Of a stretch of DNA of 64,000 nt, positions 35,098-44,003 are shown piece after piece. The position numbers were made by a program, and so were the translations under genes. The DNA is from Primorskyibacter aestuariivivens (GTDB lineage Bacteria > Pseudomonadota > Alphaproteobacteria > Rhodobacterales > Rhodobacteraceae), in assembly GCF_028023675.1 (NCBI RefSeq), contig NZ_JAQIOZ010000016.1, positions 48,920 to 112,919 on the forward strand. The letters run 5' to 3'. How positions within the stretch are numbered: the stretch's first letter is position 1; each line of letters begins with the position of its first letter. The notes under the pieces were generated by a model. It was not told the origin of the DNA and searched no databases. It saw only the letters and a list, made by a program, of their open reading frames with translations.

Positions 35098-35319
35098 TTA
35101 ATTGGGTTTTGCCCCGACAGCGTTGTTGCCGTTGGTCCCGGTCGCTGGGCCGACGGCATTGCCCCAGCCACCCTTGATCTCGCTGGCCGGGAGCGACCCG
35201 TTGCCAGCAGACTGGATGGCGGCGGCCATTGACTTGGCGGAACTGCTCTGACCTTGAGCGAATACCGGCGCGCTCAGTGCCAGAAGGGCTGCGCCTGCAA
35301 CTGCGATATATTTGGTCAT
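35098..35319 (-). CDS. Small secreted protein (73 aa), unknown family
   Basis: 73 residues from ATG 35319, with AGGAGACGTACC ahead of it; a longer frame to 35439 has no ribosome site. The signal peptide (MTKYIAVAGAALLALSAPVFA) leaves a mature part of about 52 residues rich in Gly, Ser, Ala and Asn (QGQSSSAKSMAAAIQSAGNG, KGGWGNAVGPATGTNGNNAV). The mature part is probably disordered and periplasmic or extracellular. No family recognised. Its promoter region is shared with the aldolase gene transcribed the other way. Confidence 0.7.
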   Translation of the reverse strand: MTKYIAVAGAALLALSAPVFAQGQSSSAKSMAAAIQSAGNGSLPASEIKGGWGNAVGPATGTNGNNAVGAKPN

Positions 35320-35454
35320 GGTACGTCTCCTGATTGGGTTAACGCACCTGTTACGGTGCGCTTGTCGAACTGGATCAGTTTCCAGCGGAGGCTTGGACCT
35401 TGTGTCGAAATCAGGCAGGCTGACATCTAGATACCGCATTCAGGGAGGCCGCTC

Positions 35455-36210
35455 ATGTCCGTCACTCAGATCCGTCCCAATATGGACCATTGGCAGGAAC
35501 GCGTTGATCTGGCGGCCGCGTTCCGCTGGACCGCGCGGCTCAATATGCATGAAGGGGTGGCCAATCATTTCAGCCTTGCCATCAATGACGATGGCACCCG
35601 GTTCCTGATGAACCCCAACCAGATGCATTTTGCCCGGATCAAGGCCAGCGACCTGATCGAGGTGGATGCCAATGACCCCGAGACGTTGCAGGGGCCGGAT
35701 GCACCGGACCCGACCGCCTGGGGCCTGCATGGCGGGTTGCATCGTCATTGTGCCCATGCGCGCTGTGCCATGCATGTGCATTCGATCCACGCCACGGTTC
35801 TGGCCTGTCTCAAGGACAAGCGCCTGCCGCCGATCGACCAGAACTGCGCCACGTTTTTCAACCGCATCGTGATTGATGAGCAGTATGGCGGGCTGGCGTT
35901 CGAGGATGAGGGGGAGCGGTGCGCGCAATTGTTCACCGATCCCAAGCAAAAGGTCATGGTGATGGGCAATCACGGGGTGATGGTGATTGGCGACACTGTG
36001 GCCGAGACGTTCAACCGGCTCTATTACTTCGAGCGCGCCGCCGAGACCTATATCCGCGCGCTGCAGACCGGGGCGGAACTGGACGTGCTGTCCGATGAGA
36101 TCGCAGAAAAGACCGCGCGGGAGTTGGAGGAGTACCCGGAACAGGATGTGCGGCATCTGAACGAGCTGAAAGCGATCCTCGATGCCGAAGGGTCGGATTA
36201 CGCGGCATGA
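35455..36210 (+). CDS. Class II aldolase/adducin family protein
   Basis: 251 residues. The zinc-binding cluster is HCAHARCAMHVHSIHAT near residue 98 with a third His further on in NHGVMVIGD near residue 175. Members cleave or form aldol bonds in sugar phosphates (fuculose, ribulose, rhamnulose 1-phosphate). This one has the eukaryotic-adducin-like N-terminus (VDLAAAFRWTARLNMHEGVANHFS). Substrate unknown. Stop overlaps the DUF1810 ATG by 4 nt. Confidence 0.85.
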   Translation: MSVTQIRPNMDHWQERVDLAAAFRWTARLNMHEGVANHFSLAINDDGTRFLMNPNQMHFARIKASDLIEVDANDPETLQGPDAPDPTAWGLHGGLHRHCAHARCAMHVHSIHATVLACLKDKRLPPIDQNCATFFNRIVIDEQYGGLAFEDEGERCAQLFTDPKQKVMVMGNHGVMVIGDTVAETFNRLYYFERAAETYIRALQTGAELDVLSDEIAEKTARELEEYPEQDVRHLNELKAILDAEGSDYAA

Positions 36211-36620
36211 GCCTTGAGCGCTTCACCGAGGCACAGGCGCCCGTCTGGGATCAGGTCATGCGGGAGCTGCGCGCGGGTCAGAAGACCAGCCATTGGATGT
36301 GGTATGTATTTCCCCAGTTGGCCTCCCTGGGCCGGTCGCATCGGGCGCGGGTTTACGGCATTGCCGATCTGGCCGAGGCCAAAGCTTATGCAGCTCATTC
36401 AGTGCTGGGACCGCGCTTGCGCGAGGCGGCGGCGACAGTGCTGGAGCATCCGGACAAATCCGCAGAACAGATCATGGGCGGCATCGACGCGCTCAAACTA
36501 CGCTCCTGCGCGACGCTGTTCGAACGGGCGGATCCGGAGGCGGAGGCGTTTCCAAGCCTGATCGAGACGTTTTATGACGGGGTCCGCTGCCCGCTGACGC
36601 TGGCAGAGCTGGACCGATGA
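36207..36620 (+). CDS. DUF1810 family protein
   Basis: 137 residues with MSLERFTEAQAPVW, SHWMWYVFPQLASLGRSH and AYAAHSVLGPRLREAA, the conserved segments of DUF1810 (mostly helical, function unknown; E. coli YabI is not a relative). Translationally coupled to the aldolase gene by a 4-nt overlap. Converges with ALDH16, whose stop is 16 nt downstream. Confidence 0.88.
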   Translation: MSLERFTEAQAPVWDQVMRELRAGQKTSHWMWYVFPQLASLGRSHRARVYGIADLAEAKAYAAHSVLGPRLREAAATVLEHPDKSAEQIMGGIDALKLRSCATLFERADPEAEAFPSLIETFYDGVRCPLTLAELDR

Positions 36621-36635
36621 GCCGAGCCCCAGGGC

Positions 36636-38981
36636 TCACGCCCCGTAGGGAACCCAGATATTCTTGACCTCGGTCGCAGCATCGAGGAAATAGCGCCCTT
36701 CGCCCGCTGGACCGAACCAGTCGCGGTCCTGCCCGTTGTTCACCCATGTGCGTTTGAGATTGCCCGCAGCAGAAGATTCGATCTCTTTCGAGAGGTCCGT
36801 GGACGAAAAGCTCCAGACCGCGTCTACATCCATATGCCCGGCCAGTGCTGGCGCAAGCTCGGTATGCGATCCGGTGAGGATATTGACCACCCCGCCCGGC
36901 ACGTCTGAGGTTTCCAGAACCTGATAGAAATCGGTGGCGGCCAGCGGGAACGGCTCGGATGCGATGAGAACCGAGCGGTTGCCCATGGCCATGGCGGGTC
37001 CCATCAGAGAGATCAGCCCCAAGAGCGGATGCGCATCGTCGCAGAACGCGCCGATCACGCCCACGGGTTCTCTCATGGCCAGCGCCACGGCGCGAATGGG
37101 CACGTTATGCGTCTGCCCGTCGAACTTATCGGCCCAGGCGGCATAGGTGAACAGGCGTGAAATCGATGCCTCGACCTCGCGCGCGCCGTTACGTTTGCCG
37201 GTCATCTGGTTGAGGCGATGCGCGAATTCACCTGCGCGGGCCGAGAGATTTTCGGCGATGTAATAGAGGATCTGCGCGCGGTTATGGCCGGTCGTGCCGG
37301 ACCAGCCCGCCGCACCCTGCGCGGCCTCGACCGCGTTGCGGATGTCCTTGCGGTTGGCGATGCCCACGTGGCCCAGAAGCGCGCCCTTGGGCGCGTAGAC
37401 GCCCCGGGAATAGCCGCCATCGGGACGGGCCTGTTTGCCGCCCACGTAAAGCTTGGCGGTGCGGTCCAGCGGGTCGGTGGGGGTGTTTTTGCCCTTGAAG
37501 GGAAGAAGCGCGGTCAGCGTCTTGGTCTTTGTGGCGGGCCGAGTATAGGCGCTCATCCCTTCCCAGCCGCCTTCGCGGCCAAAGCCGCTTTCGCGCACGC
37601 CGCCGAAACCGGCAGCCGCGTCGAACATGTTGGTGCCGTTGATCCAGACGACACCCGCCGCCAGTTTCGGCGCGATATCGAGCGCGACATTGATATTCTC
37701 GCTCCACAGCGTCGCGGCAAGGCCGTAGCGCGTGTTATTGGCCATCTGAACCGCCTCGGCGGGCGTGCGGAAGGTCGTTCCCACCAGCACCGGACCAAAG
37801 ATTTCATCCTGCATGAGCCGGTCGGACGGGTGCAGCCCGGTGATCAGCGTCGGCGGGTAGAAACAACCCTCTACCGGCATCTCCACATTGGCGCGATAGA
37901 CCTCGCCCGTCGTGCTGGCGTCGACCATGTCAGACACGGCGCGCAGCTGCACCGGGTCCACGATAGCGCCCACGTCAATGCATTTATCCAGCGGGTTGCC
38001 CAGCCGCAGCTTGTCCATGCGCGCGCGCAACCGGGCGTGGAAGGTCTCGGCAATGCCCTCCTGCACCAGAAGGCGGGAACCAGCGCAGCAGACCTGTCCC
38101 TGATTGAACCAGATCGCGTCGACGAGGCCCTCAATGGCGCTGTCGATATCGGCGTCCTCGAAAACGATGTAAGGTGACTTGCCGCCCAGCTCCAAGGTCA
38201 GCGCCTTGCCCGTGCCAGCGGTGGCGCGGCGGATGATGCGGCCCACCTCGGTCGAGCCGGTAAAGGCGATCTTGTCGATGCCGGGATGGGACACGATCAT
38301 TTCGCCCACGGCACCGTCGCCGGTGACGATGTTCACGACGCCCTTGGGCAGGCCCGCCTGTGTGCAGATATCCGCAAAGAGCAGCGCGGTGAGGGACGTG
38401 TATTCCGCCGGTTTCAGCACCACGGTATTGCCCGCCGCCAGCGCAGGAGCGATTTTCCAGGACAGCATCAGGAGCGGGAAATTCCACGGCACGATCTGAC
38501 CGCAGACCCCATGTGGCACGCGGCCCGGCAGTTCACTGTCCATCAATTGCGCCATGCCCGCGTGGTAGTAGAAATGCCGCTGGGCAAGGGGAATGTCGAT
38601 ATCGCGGCTCTCGCTGATCGGTTTGCCATTGTCGAGCGTTTCCAGCACCGCAAACAGCCGCGCGTGCTTCTGCATGAGCCGCGCAATGGCGTAGAGGTAT
38701 TTCGCCCTCCCATGCCCGCCCAAGCCCTGCCAGCCCGGTTGCGCCTTGCGGGCGGCGGCGACGGCATCGTCAATCTCGGACGGGATCGCCTGGGTCAGGT
38801 CGGCAAGCGTTTCGCCATTGGCGGGGTTTTTGGAGTGAAACTCACCGCGCGCGGCGGTCCAGTCGCCTCCTATGAACTGACCAAAGCGGCTGCCCTGATC
38901 GACGATCCAGGCAAGGGCATCAGCTGCGCTTTCAGGGGCGGGGCCGTATTCCATGGTCTCGAATATCTCTTTGACGGTCAT
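36636..38981 (-). CDS. Two-domain aldehyde dehydrogenase of the ALDH16 type
   Basis: 781 residues, about 300 longer than a normal ALDH. The first domain (residues 20-480) has a full catalytic set: IVPWNFP, KPAEYTSLTA, FTGSTEVG, the Glu in TLELGGKSP near 263, and Cys in WFNQGQVCCAGSRL near 300. The second domain (about 510-780) is ALDH-like but lacks an obvious catalytic Cys. This is the bacterial ALDH16 layout known structurally from Loktanella, where domain 1 is active. Its start overlaps the stop of the upstream two-TM gene by 4 nt. Confidence 0.88.
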   Translation of the reverse strand: MTVKEIFETMEYGPAPESAADALAWIVDQGSRFGQFIGGDWTAARGEFHSKNPANGETLADLTQAIPSEIDDAVAAARKAQPGWQGLGGHGRAKYLYAIARLMQKHARLFAVLETLDNGKPISESRDIDIPLAQRHFYYHAGMAQLMDSELPGRVPHGVCGQIVPWNFPLLMLSWKIAPALAAGNTVVLKPAEYTSLTALLFADICTQAGLPKGVVNIVTGDGAVGEMIVSHPGIDKIAFTGSTEVGRIIRRATAGTGKALTLELGGKSPYIVFEDADIDSAIEGLVDAIWFNQGQVCCAGSRLLVQEGIAETFHARLRARMDKLRLGNPLDKCIDVGAIVDPVQLRAVSDMVDASTTGEVYRANVEMPVEGCFYPPTLITGLHPSDRLMQDEIFGPVLVGTTFRTPAEAVQMANNTRYGLAATLWSENINVALDIAPKLAAGVVWINGTNMFDAAAGFGGVRESGFGREGGWEGMSAYTRPATKTKTLTALLPFKGKNTPTDPLDRTAKLYVGGKQARPDGGYSRGVYAPKGALLGHVGIANRKDIRNAVEAAQGAAGWSGTTGHNRAQILYYIAENLSARAGEFAHRLNQMTGKRNGAREVEASISRLFTYAAWADKFDGQTHNVPIRAVALAMREPVGVIGAFCDDAHPLLGLISLMGPAMAMGNRSVLIASEPFPLAATDFYQVLETSDVPGGVVNILTGSHTELAPALAGHMDVDAVWSFSSTDLSKEIESSAAGNLKRTWVNNGQDRDWFGPAGEGRYFLDAATEVKNIWVPYGA

Positions 38982-39274
38982 AGGACTTGCTTTCTCAATA
39001 CGAGGACCAGCGCATAGGCCAGCCAGAGGAAGGCCACGGCCCAGACGCCATACATCACGCGGCGGGAGCGGCGGTGCAGCGCCGCATAGGGTTCCAGCCC
39101 TTCGGGCAGGTCCTCGGGCGGGTCATAATTCGGTTCATCCCCCAATGCGCGCTGCATCCGTGTGGGCAGGTCGCGCACCGCGCGTTTCAGCTTGCGCCGC
39201 CGCCAGCTTTTGCCGCCGATGAACAGAGCAAAACCCAGCCCGAAGAGCAGGATATAGGGGTTGTTGCCCATCAT
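38978..39274 (-). CDS. Two-transmembrane hypothetical protein
   Basis: 98 residues with two hydrophobic segments: residues 5-21 (NPYILLFGLGFALFIGG) and 74-93 (MYGVWAVAFLWLAYALVLVL). Between them is a positively charged loop (KSWRRRKLKRAVRD). It is an inner-membrane protein of unknown function, overlapping the ALDH16 gene by 4 nt (its stop is at 38978) and starting 4 nt from deoC's stop. Part of a deoC–2TM–ALDH16 unit. Confidence 0.7.
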   Translation of the reverse strand: MMGNNPYILLFGLGFALFIGGKSWRRRKLKRAVRDLPTRMQRALGDEPNYDPPEDLPEGLEPYAALHRRSRRVMYGVWAVAFLWLAYALVLVLRKQVL

Positions 39275-39278
39275 CGCG

Positions 39279-40265
39279 TCACCCGATCGCGTGGCGGTGT
39301 GCCGCCGAATAATGCCCTGTCACGTGGTGCTCCAGCTGCCGCTCGATATCGCCCAGAAGCGAGGAGGCACCGAAACGGAACAGGTCGGGGCGCAACCATC
39401 TGTCGCCCAGTTCCTCCTTCATCAGCGCGAGATAGGTCAGCGCATCCTTGGCCTTGGAAATCCCGCCCGCCGGTTTGTAACCGACGCGGTAGCCTGTGCG
39501 CTGGTGATAGTCGCGGATCGCGCGGATCATGGTCAGGCTTACGGGCAGGGTGGCGTTCACGCTTTCCTTGCCGGTCGAGGTCTTGATGAAATCGGCCCCC
39601 GCCATCATGCAGATCAGCGAGGCGCGGGCGACGTTTTTCAGCGTGCCAAGCTCGCCTGTCGCAAGGATCGCTTTCACATGCGCCTCGCCGCAGGCAGAGC
39701 GAAAGGCGCGCATTTCGTCATAAAGCGCCTGCCAGTTGCCGGTCAGCACATGGCGGCGGGAAATCACGATGTCGATCTCGGCGGCACCGGCCTTGACGCT
39801 TTCGACAATCTCGGCCACGCGCAGATCAAAGGGTGACAGACCGGCAGGAAACCCGGTGGAGACAGCGGCCACCGGGATGCCGGTGCCGTCCAGTGCCTCG
39901 ACAGCCGTCTCCACCATGTCGTGATAGACACAGACCGCGCCCACGGTGAGCCCCTCCATCCCCAGCTCTTGCAGGATATCGGCGCGTACCGGTTGCACGG
40001 CCTTGGCGCAGAGCCTGCGGACGCGACCGCGCGTGTCGTCGCCCGACAGGGTGGTCAGGTCAATGCAGGACACGGCGCGACAGAGCCATGCGGCCTGATA
40101 GTCTTTTTTCACGCTGCGCCGCCCCGGCAGGGACGCGGTGCGGCGTTCAATGGCCGAGCGATTGGCTTGCGCGCCCAGAACCCAGTCAAGGTCCAGCGCC
40201 TGTCCGGGATTGCGGGCCTCGAATGCCTGTGGAAGCTGTGTGTCTGTCTTGGCGGCTGTGGCCAT
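39279..40265 (-). CDS. deoC: Deoxyribose-phosphate aldolase
   Basis: 328 residues, longer than E. coli DeoC (259) because of an N-terminal extension typical of alphaproteobacterial and eukaryotic forms. The Schiff-base lysine lies in FIKTSTGKESVNAT near residue 230, and AVCVYHDMV and VGYKPAGGISKAKDA flank it. Cleaves 2-deoxyribose 5-phosphate to acetaldehyde and glyceraldehyde 3-phosphate in nucleoside catabolism; ALDH16 downstream could then oxidise the acetaldehyde (inference from neighbourhood). ATG 40265 follows AGGGGCAAACC. Confidence 0.92.
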   Translation of the reverse strand: MATAAKTDTQLPQAFEARNPGQALDLDWVLGAQANRSAIERRTASLPGRRSVKKDYQAAWLCRAVSCIDLTTLSGDDTRGRVRRLCAKAVQPVRADILQELGMEGLTVGAVCVYHDMVETAVEALDGTGIPVAAVSTGFPAGLSPFDLRVAEIVESVKAGAAEIDIVISRRHVLTGNWQALYDEMRAFRSACGEAHVKAILATGELGTLKNVARASLICMMAGADFIKTSTGKESVNATLPVSLTMIRAIRDYHQRTGYRVGYKPAGGISKAKDALTYLALMKEELGDRWLRPDLFRFGASSLLGDIERQLEHHVTGHYSAAHRHAIG

Positions 40266-40329
40266 GGTTTGCCCCTGATACTCGCGTGAGCGAACGGTGC
40301 CACGCCCGGCGACGCTGGGCAAGGCTGCC

Positions 40330-41037
40330 TTAGCGTATCAGATTCGACAACCAGCGTTTGAACGCGGATTTCTGCGGGCGCAGGATATTCAGGTGCAGGA
40401 TGCGCGGGCGGGGTTGGTCGGAATAGATCGGTTCCGACAGCTCATAAACCCGTTTGTTGAACTGCGGCGGCAGCACGTAGAAATCCAAGTCCGAAGCCCA
40501 GAGCGTTTCGCGGAACGTGACCTGATCGACCTTGAAACCGGCTTGGGCGAAATTGGCGGACCATGCCTTGAAGAATTTCGTGGTCTTGTCGTTCTTTTTG
40601 AACAGAAGCACGCCGGTGTTGATCTCGGGGAAGGCGTCCGGCAGCTCGGTCTGCCATGTCTTGGTGTGGCGCGGGCGATGCCAGAGGATCACATGCGCGC
40701 CGCACATGTCGTATTTCTCCAAGAGCCGGAAGGCCGATTGCAGATCGTCGCGCACGATGGTGTCATTGTCGAGAAACAGGGTCTGGTCGAACGGGCTTTG
40801 CCAGAGCAGGTCCACCTTGGGCCGGACAAGGCCGTCGGGCACCACAAAGGACATGTCGAACCCGGACGTGTCGTCATCGGCGGCGCAGAAGATCGCGGTT
40901 TCCAGCCAGGGGCTGCTTTTCTTGACACTGGCGGCGGAGCGGCGGGCCACATCCACATGGGCGGCTCCCCAGGCGACATAGACAACGCCACGGCGGGGGG
41001 TATCGGAAGTGGGATCGGACATCTGGTGCTCATTCAT
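40330..41037 (-). CDS. Glycosyltransferase-like protein (GT-A fold, DxD)
   Basis: 235 residues from ATG 41037; starts at 41052 and 41022 are equally possible, none with a strong ribosome site. The LFLDNDTIV near residue 86 is the DxD metal site of GT8-like nucleotide-diphospho-sugar transferases. YVAWGAAHVDVARRSAAS and FPEINTGVLLFKKN are similarly placed to those enzymes. No signal peptide or membrane span. Donor and acceptor unknown. 40 nt downstream of the PstS–OmpA gene. Confidence 0.65.
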   Translation of the reverse strand: MNEHQMSDPTSDTPRRGVVYVAWGAAHVDVARRSAASVKKSSPWLETAIFCAADDDTSGFDMSFVVPDGLVRPKVDLLWQSPFDQTLFLDNDTIVRDDLQSAFRLLEKYDMCGAHVILWHRPRHTKTWQTELPDAFPEINTGVLLFKKNDKTTKFFKAWSANFAQAGFKVDQVTFRETLWASDLDFYVLPPQFNKRVYELSEPIYSDQPRPRILHLNILRPQKSAFKRWLSNLIR

Positions 41038-41076
41038 GGTTTGAGCGCTCATACCCTGCGGCAGGCGCGGGATCAA

Positions 41077-42636
41077 TCAGCGCACCCAGACCTCGACCCG
41101 GCGATTGACCTGCCGACCCCACGCCGTTTCGTCGCAGGCCATGGGCAGCGCTTCGCCAAAAGCCTCGGTGCCGATCCTGACCTTGTCGAAATTGGCGGTC
41201 TCGGCGGCATGTTGCACCGCTTCGCGCACGGCCTCGGCACGTTTGGCGGCGATGGTGCGGTTGGCGGCGGCCGGGCCCTGCCCGTCGGAGAAGCCGATGA
41301 AGAGAAGCTCGCGCTGGTCATATTTCCCGGCCTCAAGCGCACGGGCCAGTTGCTGCACATTCGAGGTGGATTGCGCATCCAGCCGGGCCGAACCGGGCCG
41401 GAAACGGAAGGACGTGGTCAGGCGGCGCATATTTCCCAGCCGGGTGACCAGGCGTTTGAGTTCAGAGAGCGGCACCTCGGACCCGGCGGCGGTGATGGCA
41501 TTGGCAAAGCGGTCGCCCTGATCGTTGATCGACACTTCTTCGGGGGATTGATCCACGAAGCCGGCGCGACGAATGACGATCTGGGCCGGGTCAGAGCGCG
41601 TGAAGGTCAGGAAATCACGGGCCAGTTTGGGCAGGCGACGCGCGGGCAAGTAGAGGAACATCGGCGCGGTGAGCGGGTAATCCTCGGTCTTGATGGCGCG
41701 ACGCGACGCGCGCAGGGAAAAGCCGCAGGATCCGGTGAGTACCAAGGGCCGGGTGTTGCCGATATTGGACTGGCTGGCGATGCCGATCCCGATGGGGTCG
41801 CGCGCCACGGCTTTGACCAGATCGCCGTTGCTGGCATGGGCCGTCACCCCCAGTGACAGCGACAAGCGGACAGGGGACAAAAGCTTGTCCTGCGCAGTCT
41901 GGGTCAGGCCGGATTGCGGCGCGCGCAGATGCAGGATGATCGGCGCGTCCGGGCCGCCAAGCTGTGCCCAGTTGGTGATCTTGCCTGCAAAGACCTGCGC
42001 CAGTTGATCGGTGTTGATGGCGCGCAGCGGATTGCGGGCGGAGACCACAGGGACCAGCGCGTCAAGCGCCAGTACCCGGCTGCGGTTCGGGCCAGTGAGA
42101 TCGCCCAACCCAAGCTCTCTGGCACGGCGCAGCTCGGATGGGCGCACCTCGCGCAGGGACATGACGATATCGCTTTCGTCAGCGAGCAGATCGCTGAAGC
42201 CTTCGTCGGTTGTGGTGTTGTGAAAGCTGAAACGCGCCTTTTCCTCGCCCGAGCCCTTATCAGCCAGAACATAGGTGAAGCGCGTCGGCGCGTCCTGTTC
42301 CCGACGCGCGGTCAGCCCGTTGCGCAGGGCAAAGGCCTCGATCAGGGCGGGCATGAGCACCTCGCCCATGGTGGCCGATCCGGACACGCGCAACCGCGCC
42401 ACGAAGGCTTCGAGATTGGGACAGCCCGGCCCCTGACACACCACGCCGGAGGCATCCACGGTGATTTCACCATAGATGGTGTCAACGCGATAAAACTCAC
42501 CGTCAAAGCCCAACAGCGTACCCTCGATCTCCACGTCACCGTCATGGCTGGTGAGTGTGACATCCTGGGCCGCTGCGGAAAACGCGGTCAGAAAAAGGAA
42601 AAGTGCGGCGAGAACCGCCGCACGACACTTGCTCAT
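41077..42636 (-). CDS. Exported fusion: PstS-like substrate-binding domain plus OmpA domain
   Basis: 519 residues. Signal peptide MSKCRAAVLAALFLFLTAFSAAA. A short N-terminal part (residues 25-70) precedes a PstS-type periplasmic binding domain near 75-370 (LRVSGSATMGEVLMPALIEA, RNPLRAINTDQLAQVFAGKITNW, the phosphate-type loop region). The C-terminal OmpA domain near 395-519 has RFRPGSARLDAQSTSNVQQL and LFIGFSDGQGPA. So a ligand-binding domain is tied to peptidoglycan. No phosphate transport genes are nearby. Confidence 0.8.
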   Translation of the reverse strand: MSKCRAAVLAALFLFLTAFSAAAQDVTLTSHDGDVEIEGTLLGFDGEFYRVDTIYGEITVDASGVVCQGPGCPNLEAFVARLRVSGSATMGEVLMPALIEAFALRNGLTARREQDAPTRFTYVLADKGSGEEKARFSFHNTTTDEGFSDLLADESDIVMSLREVRPSELRRARELGLGDLTGPNRSRVLALDALVPVVSARNPLRAINTDQLAQVFAGKITNWAQLGGPDAPIILHLRAPQSGLTQTAQDKLLSPVRLSLSLGVTAHASNGDLVKAVARDPIGIGIASQSNIGNTRPLVLTGSCGFSLRASRRAIKTEDYPLTAPMFLYLPARRLPKLARDFLTFTRSDPAQIVIRRAGFVDQSPEEVSINDQGDRFANAITAAGSEVPLSELKRLVTRLGNMRRLTTSFRFRPGSARLDAQSTSNVQQLARALEAGKYDQRELLFIGFSDGQGPAAANRTIAAKRAEAVREAVQHAAETANFDKVRIGTEAFGEALPMACDETAWGRQVNRRVEVWVR

Positions 42637-42657
42637 GTTGCCCCGATGCGTCGCTGA

Positions 42658-43833
42658 TCAGTTGGATGCGACTTTCAGGTCTTGGAGCAAATTATTCAAC
42701 ACCAGAAAATCACCCACGGCGTCACAGTCCGGCACGAAAAGTTCCAGATCCTGTGTGCGCAACGCTTCGCCGGGGCGGATTTGCAGGGTTTGGGCATCTA
42801 CCTTGGTGCCGCAATTGGCACCCGTGACCTCGGCCTCGACGCTCAGCGCGATCCGGCCGTCGCGCACGGCGGTGCCGGTGGGGAAGGTATAGACCTCGGC
42901 CATCAGCGCCTCAGGGCCTGCATCGACACCGTAGCGCATCAGGAAACCCGATTCGCCCTTGGCCGTGGCCGCGACATCGCCGGTGGTTTCGGCATGGATA
43001 TGCCCCTTGCCGAAATATTCTGCGCCAAACTCAAGCGCATGCACACCCAGCCCGGATTTGCCGCGCCATTGCAGCACCACGCGGTCAAAGAATTCCAGCG
43101 TCGGCACGTCGATCTGGGTCACCGCCCCCTCGCCATTGGTGAAGGAGACGATAAAGACCGCGTTCTCGCTCAGCGCCGGAACGCGCATCCGGCTTTGGCC
43201 CGATGCATCGGTCACTGCCGTGAACATCATGCCGTTATGGTGCATCGTCAGACGCTCGTTTGGCAGGCAGGGCGCGCTCAGCGTCAGGTCCACCGTCGCG
43301 GCGGGTGCGGACACGGCATCCAGCGTCATGTCGCAGGACAGTTCGGGCACGCTTTCCGTTTTCGGCAACTCCGGCTCGACCTCGTCCAGCGCGGCGGTCT
43401 GGATCGGCTCCAGATCGCCCAGCGCCACTGGCTGCGCCCCGTCCTGCGCCACATCTTCGAGAACCTCGATTCGCGACGACGCGGTGTTGGTCATTTCCCG
43501 CGCCGGTTCGGGTGCGGGTTGGGTGAGCATACCTGCGTTCAATGTCGCCGATGCCATGTCCGAGGCCGTCGGCATGACATTTTCAACCTGCATGGATTGG
43601 GCTTCCGCGCCGCGTTTCGGAAGCTGTTGAGGCGTTGGTCCGCCCATCACGTTCTGCATGAGATAGCCAATGCCGAACACCGCAAGCGCGGTCCCTGCGA
43701 TCAGCCGTGTCCTTCCGGACAGGCCCGGCTTGGGCGCGCGTTCCGCTGCCTCGGCTGGATCCGCGTCAGATGTCCCGGACCGGCCAAAGGGCAGGTTGAT
43801 CTCAGGCATTTTCAGGTTCAGCGGCAATTTCAT
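42658..43833 (-). CDS. Hypothetical single-pass membrane protein
   Basis: 391 residues from ATG 43833, which has CAGGAGG ahead; the frame to 43875 is an upstream artefact. A transmembrane segment lies near residues 44-63 (RTRLIAGTALAVFGIGYLMQ), with the charged N-terminus inside and a large extracytoplasmic part. Residues 75-190 are low-complexity Ala/Pro/Glu-rich. The C-terminal 200 residues contain three cysteines (CDMTL, CLPNE, NCGTK, DCDAV) and Ig-like beta-rich sequence, with no recognised domain. It is 22 nt upstream of the PstS–OmpA gene and probably shares its operon. Confidence 0.7.
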   Translation of the reverse strand: MKLPLNLKMPEINLPFGRSGTSDADPAEAAERAPKPGLSGRTRLIAGTALAVFGIGYLMQNVMGGPTPQQLPKRGAEAQSMQVENVMPTASDMASATLNAGMLTQPAPEPAREMTNTASSRIEVLEDVAQDGAQPVALGDLEPIQTAALDEVEPELPKTESVPELSCDMTLDAVSAPAATVDLTLSAPCLPNERLTMHHNGMMFTAVTDASGQSRMRVPALSENAVFIVSFTNGEGAVTQIDVPTLEFFDRVVLQWRGKSGLGVHALEFGAEYFGKGHIHAETTGDVAATAKGESGFLMRYGVDAGPEALMAEVYTFPTGTAVRDGRIALSVEAEVTGANCGTKVDAQTLQIRPGEALRTQDLELFVPDCDAVGDFLVLNNLLQDLKVASN

Positions 43834-44003
43834 CTCGGCCTCCTGTATCCCGTTGCGGGACTTTTCGCTGGCCAATCAATGGCTAGAAAAGGGGGCGGAG
43901 ATAGGGCGCGCGCGCGGAGAGTTTCAGGCTATTGCGCGGGAATTGCCCCCATTTCCGACACAATGGCCGGAAACAGGGTGGCATCGTTTGCCATGCAGAA
44001 TGA

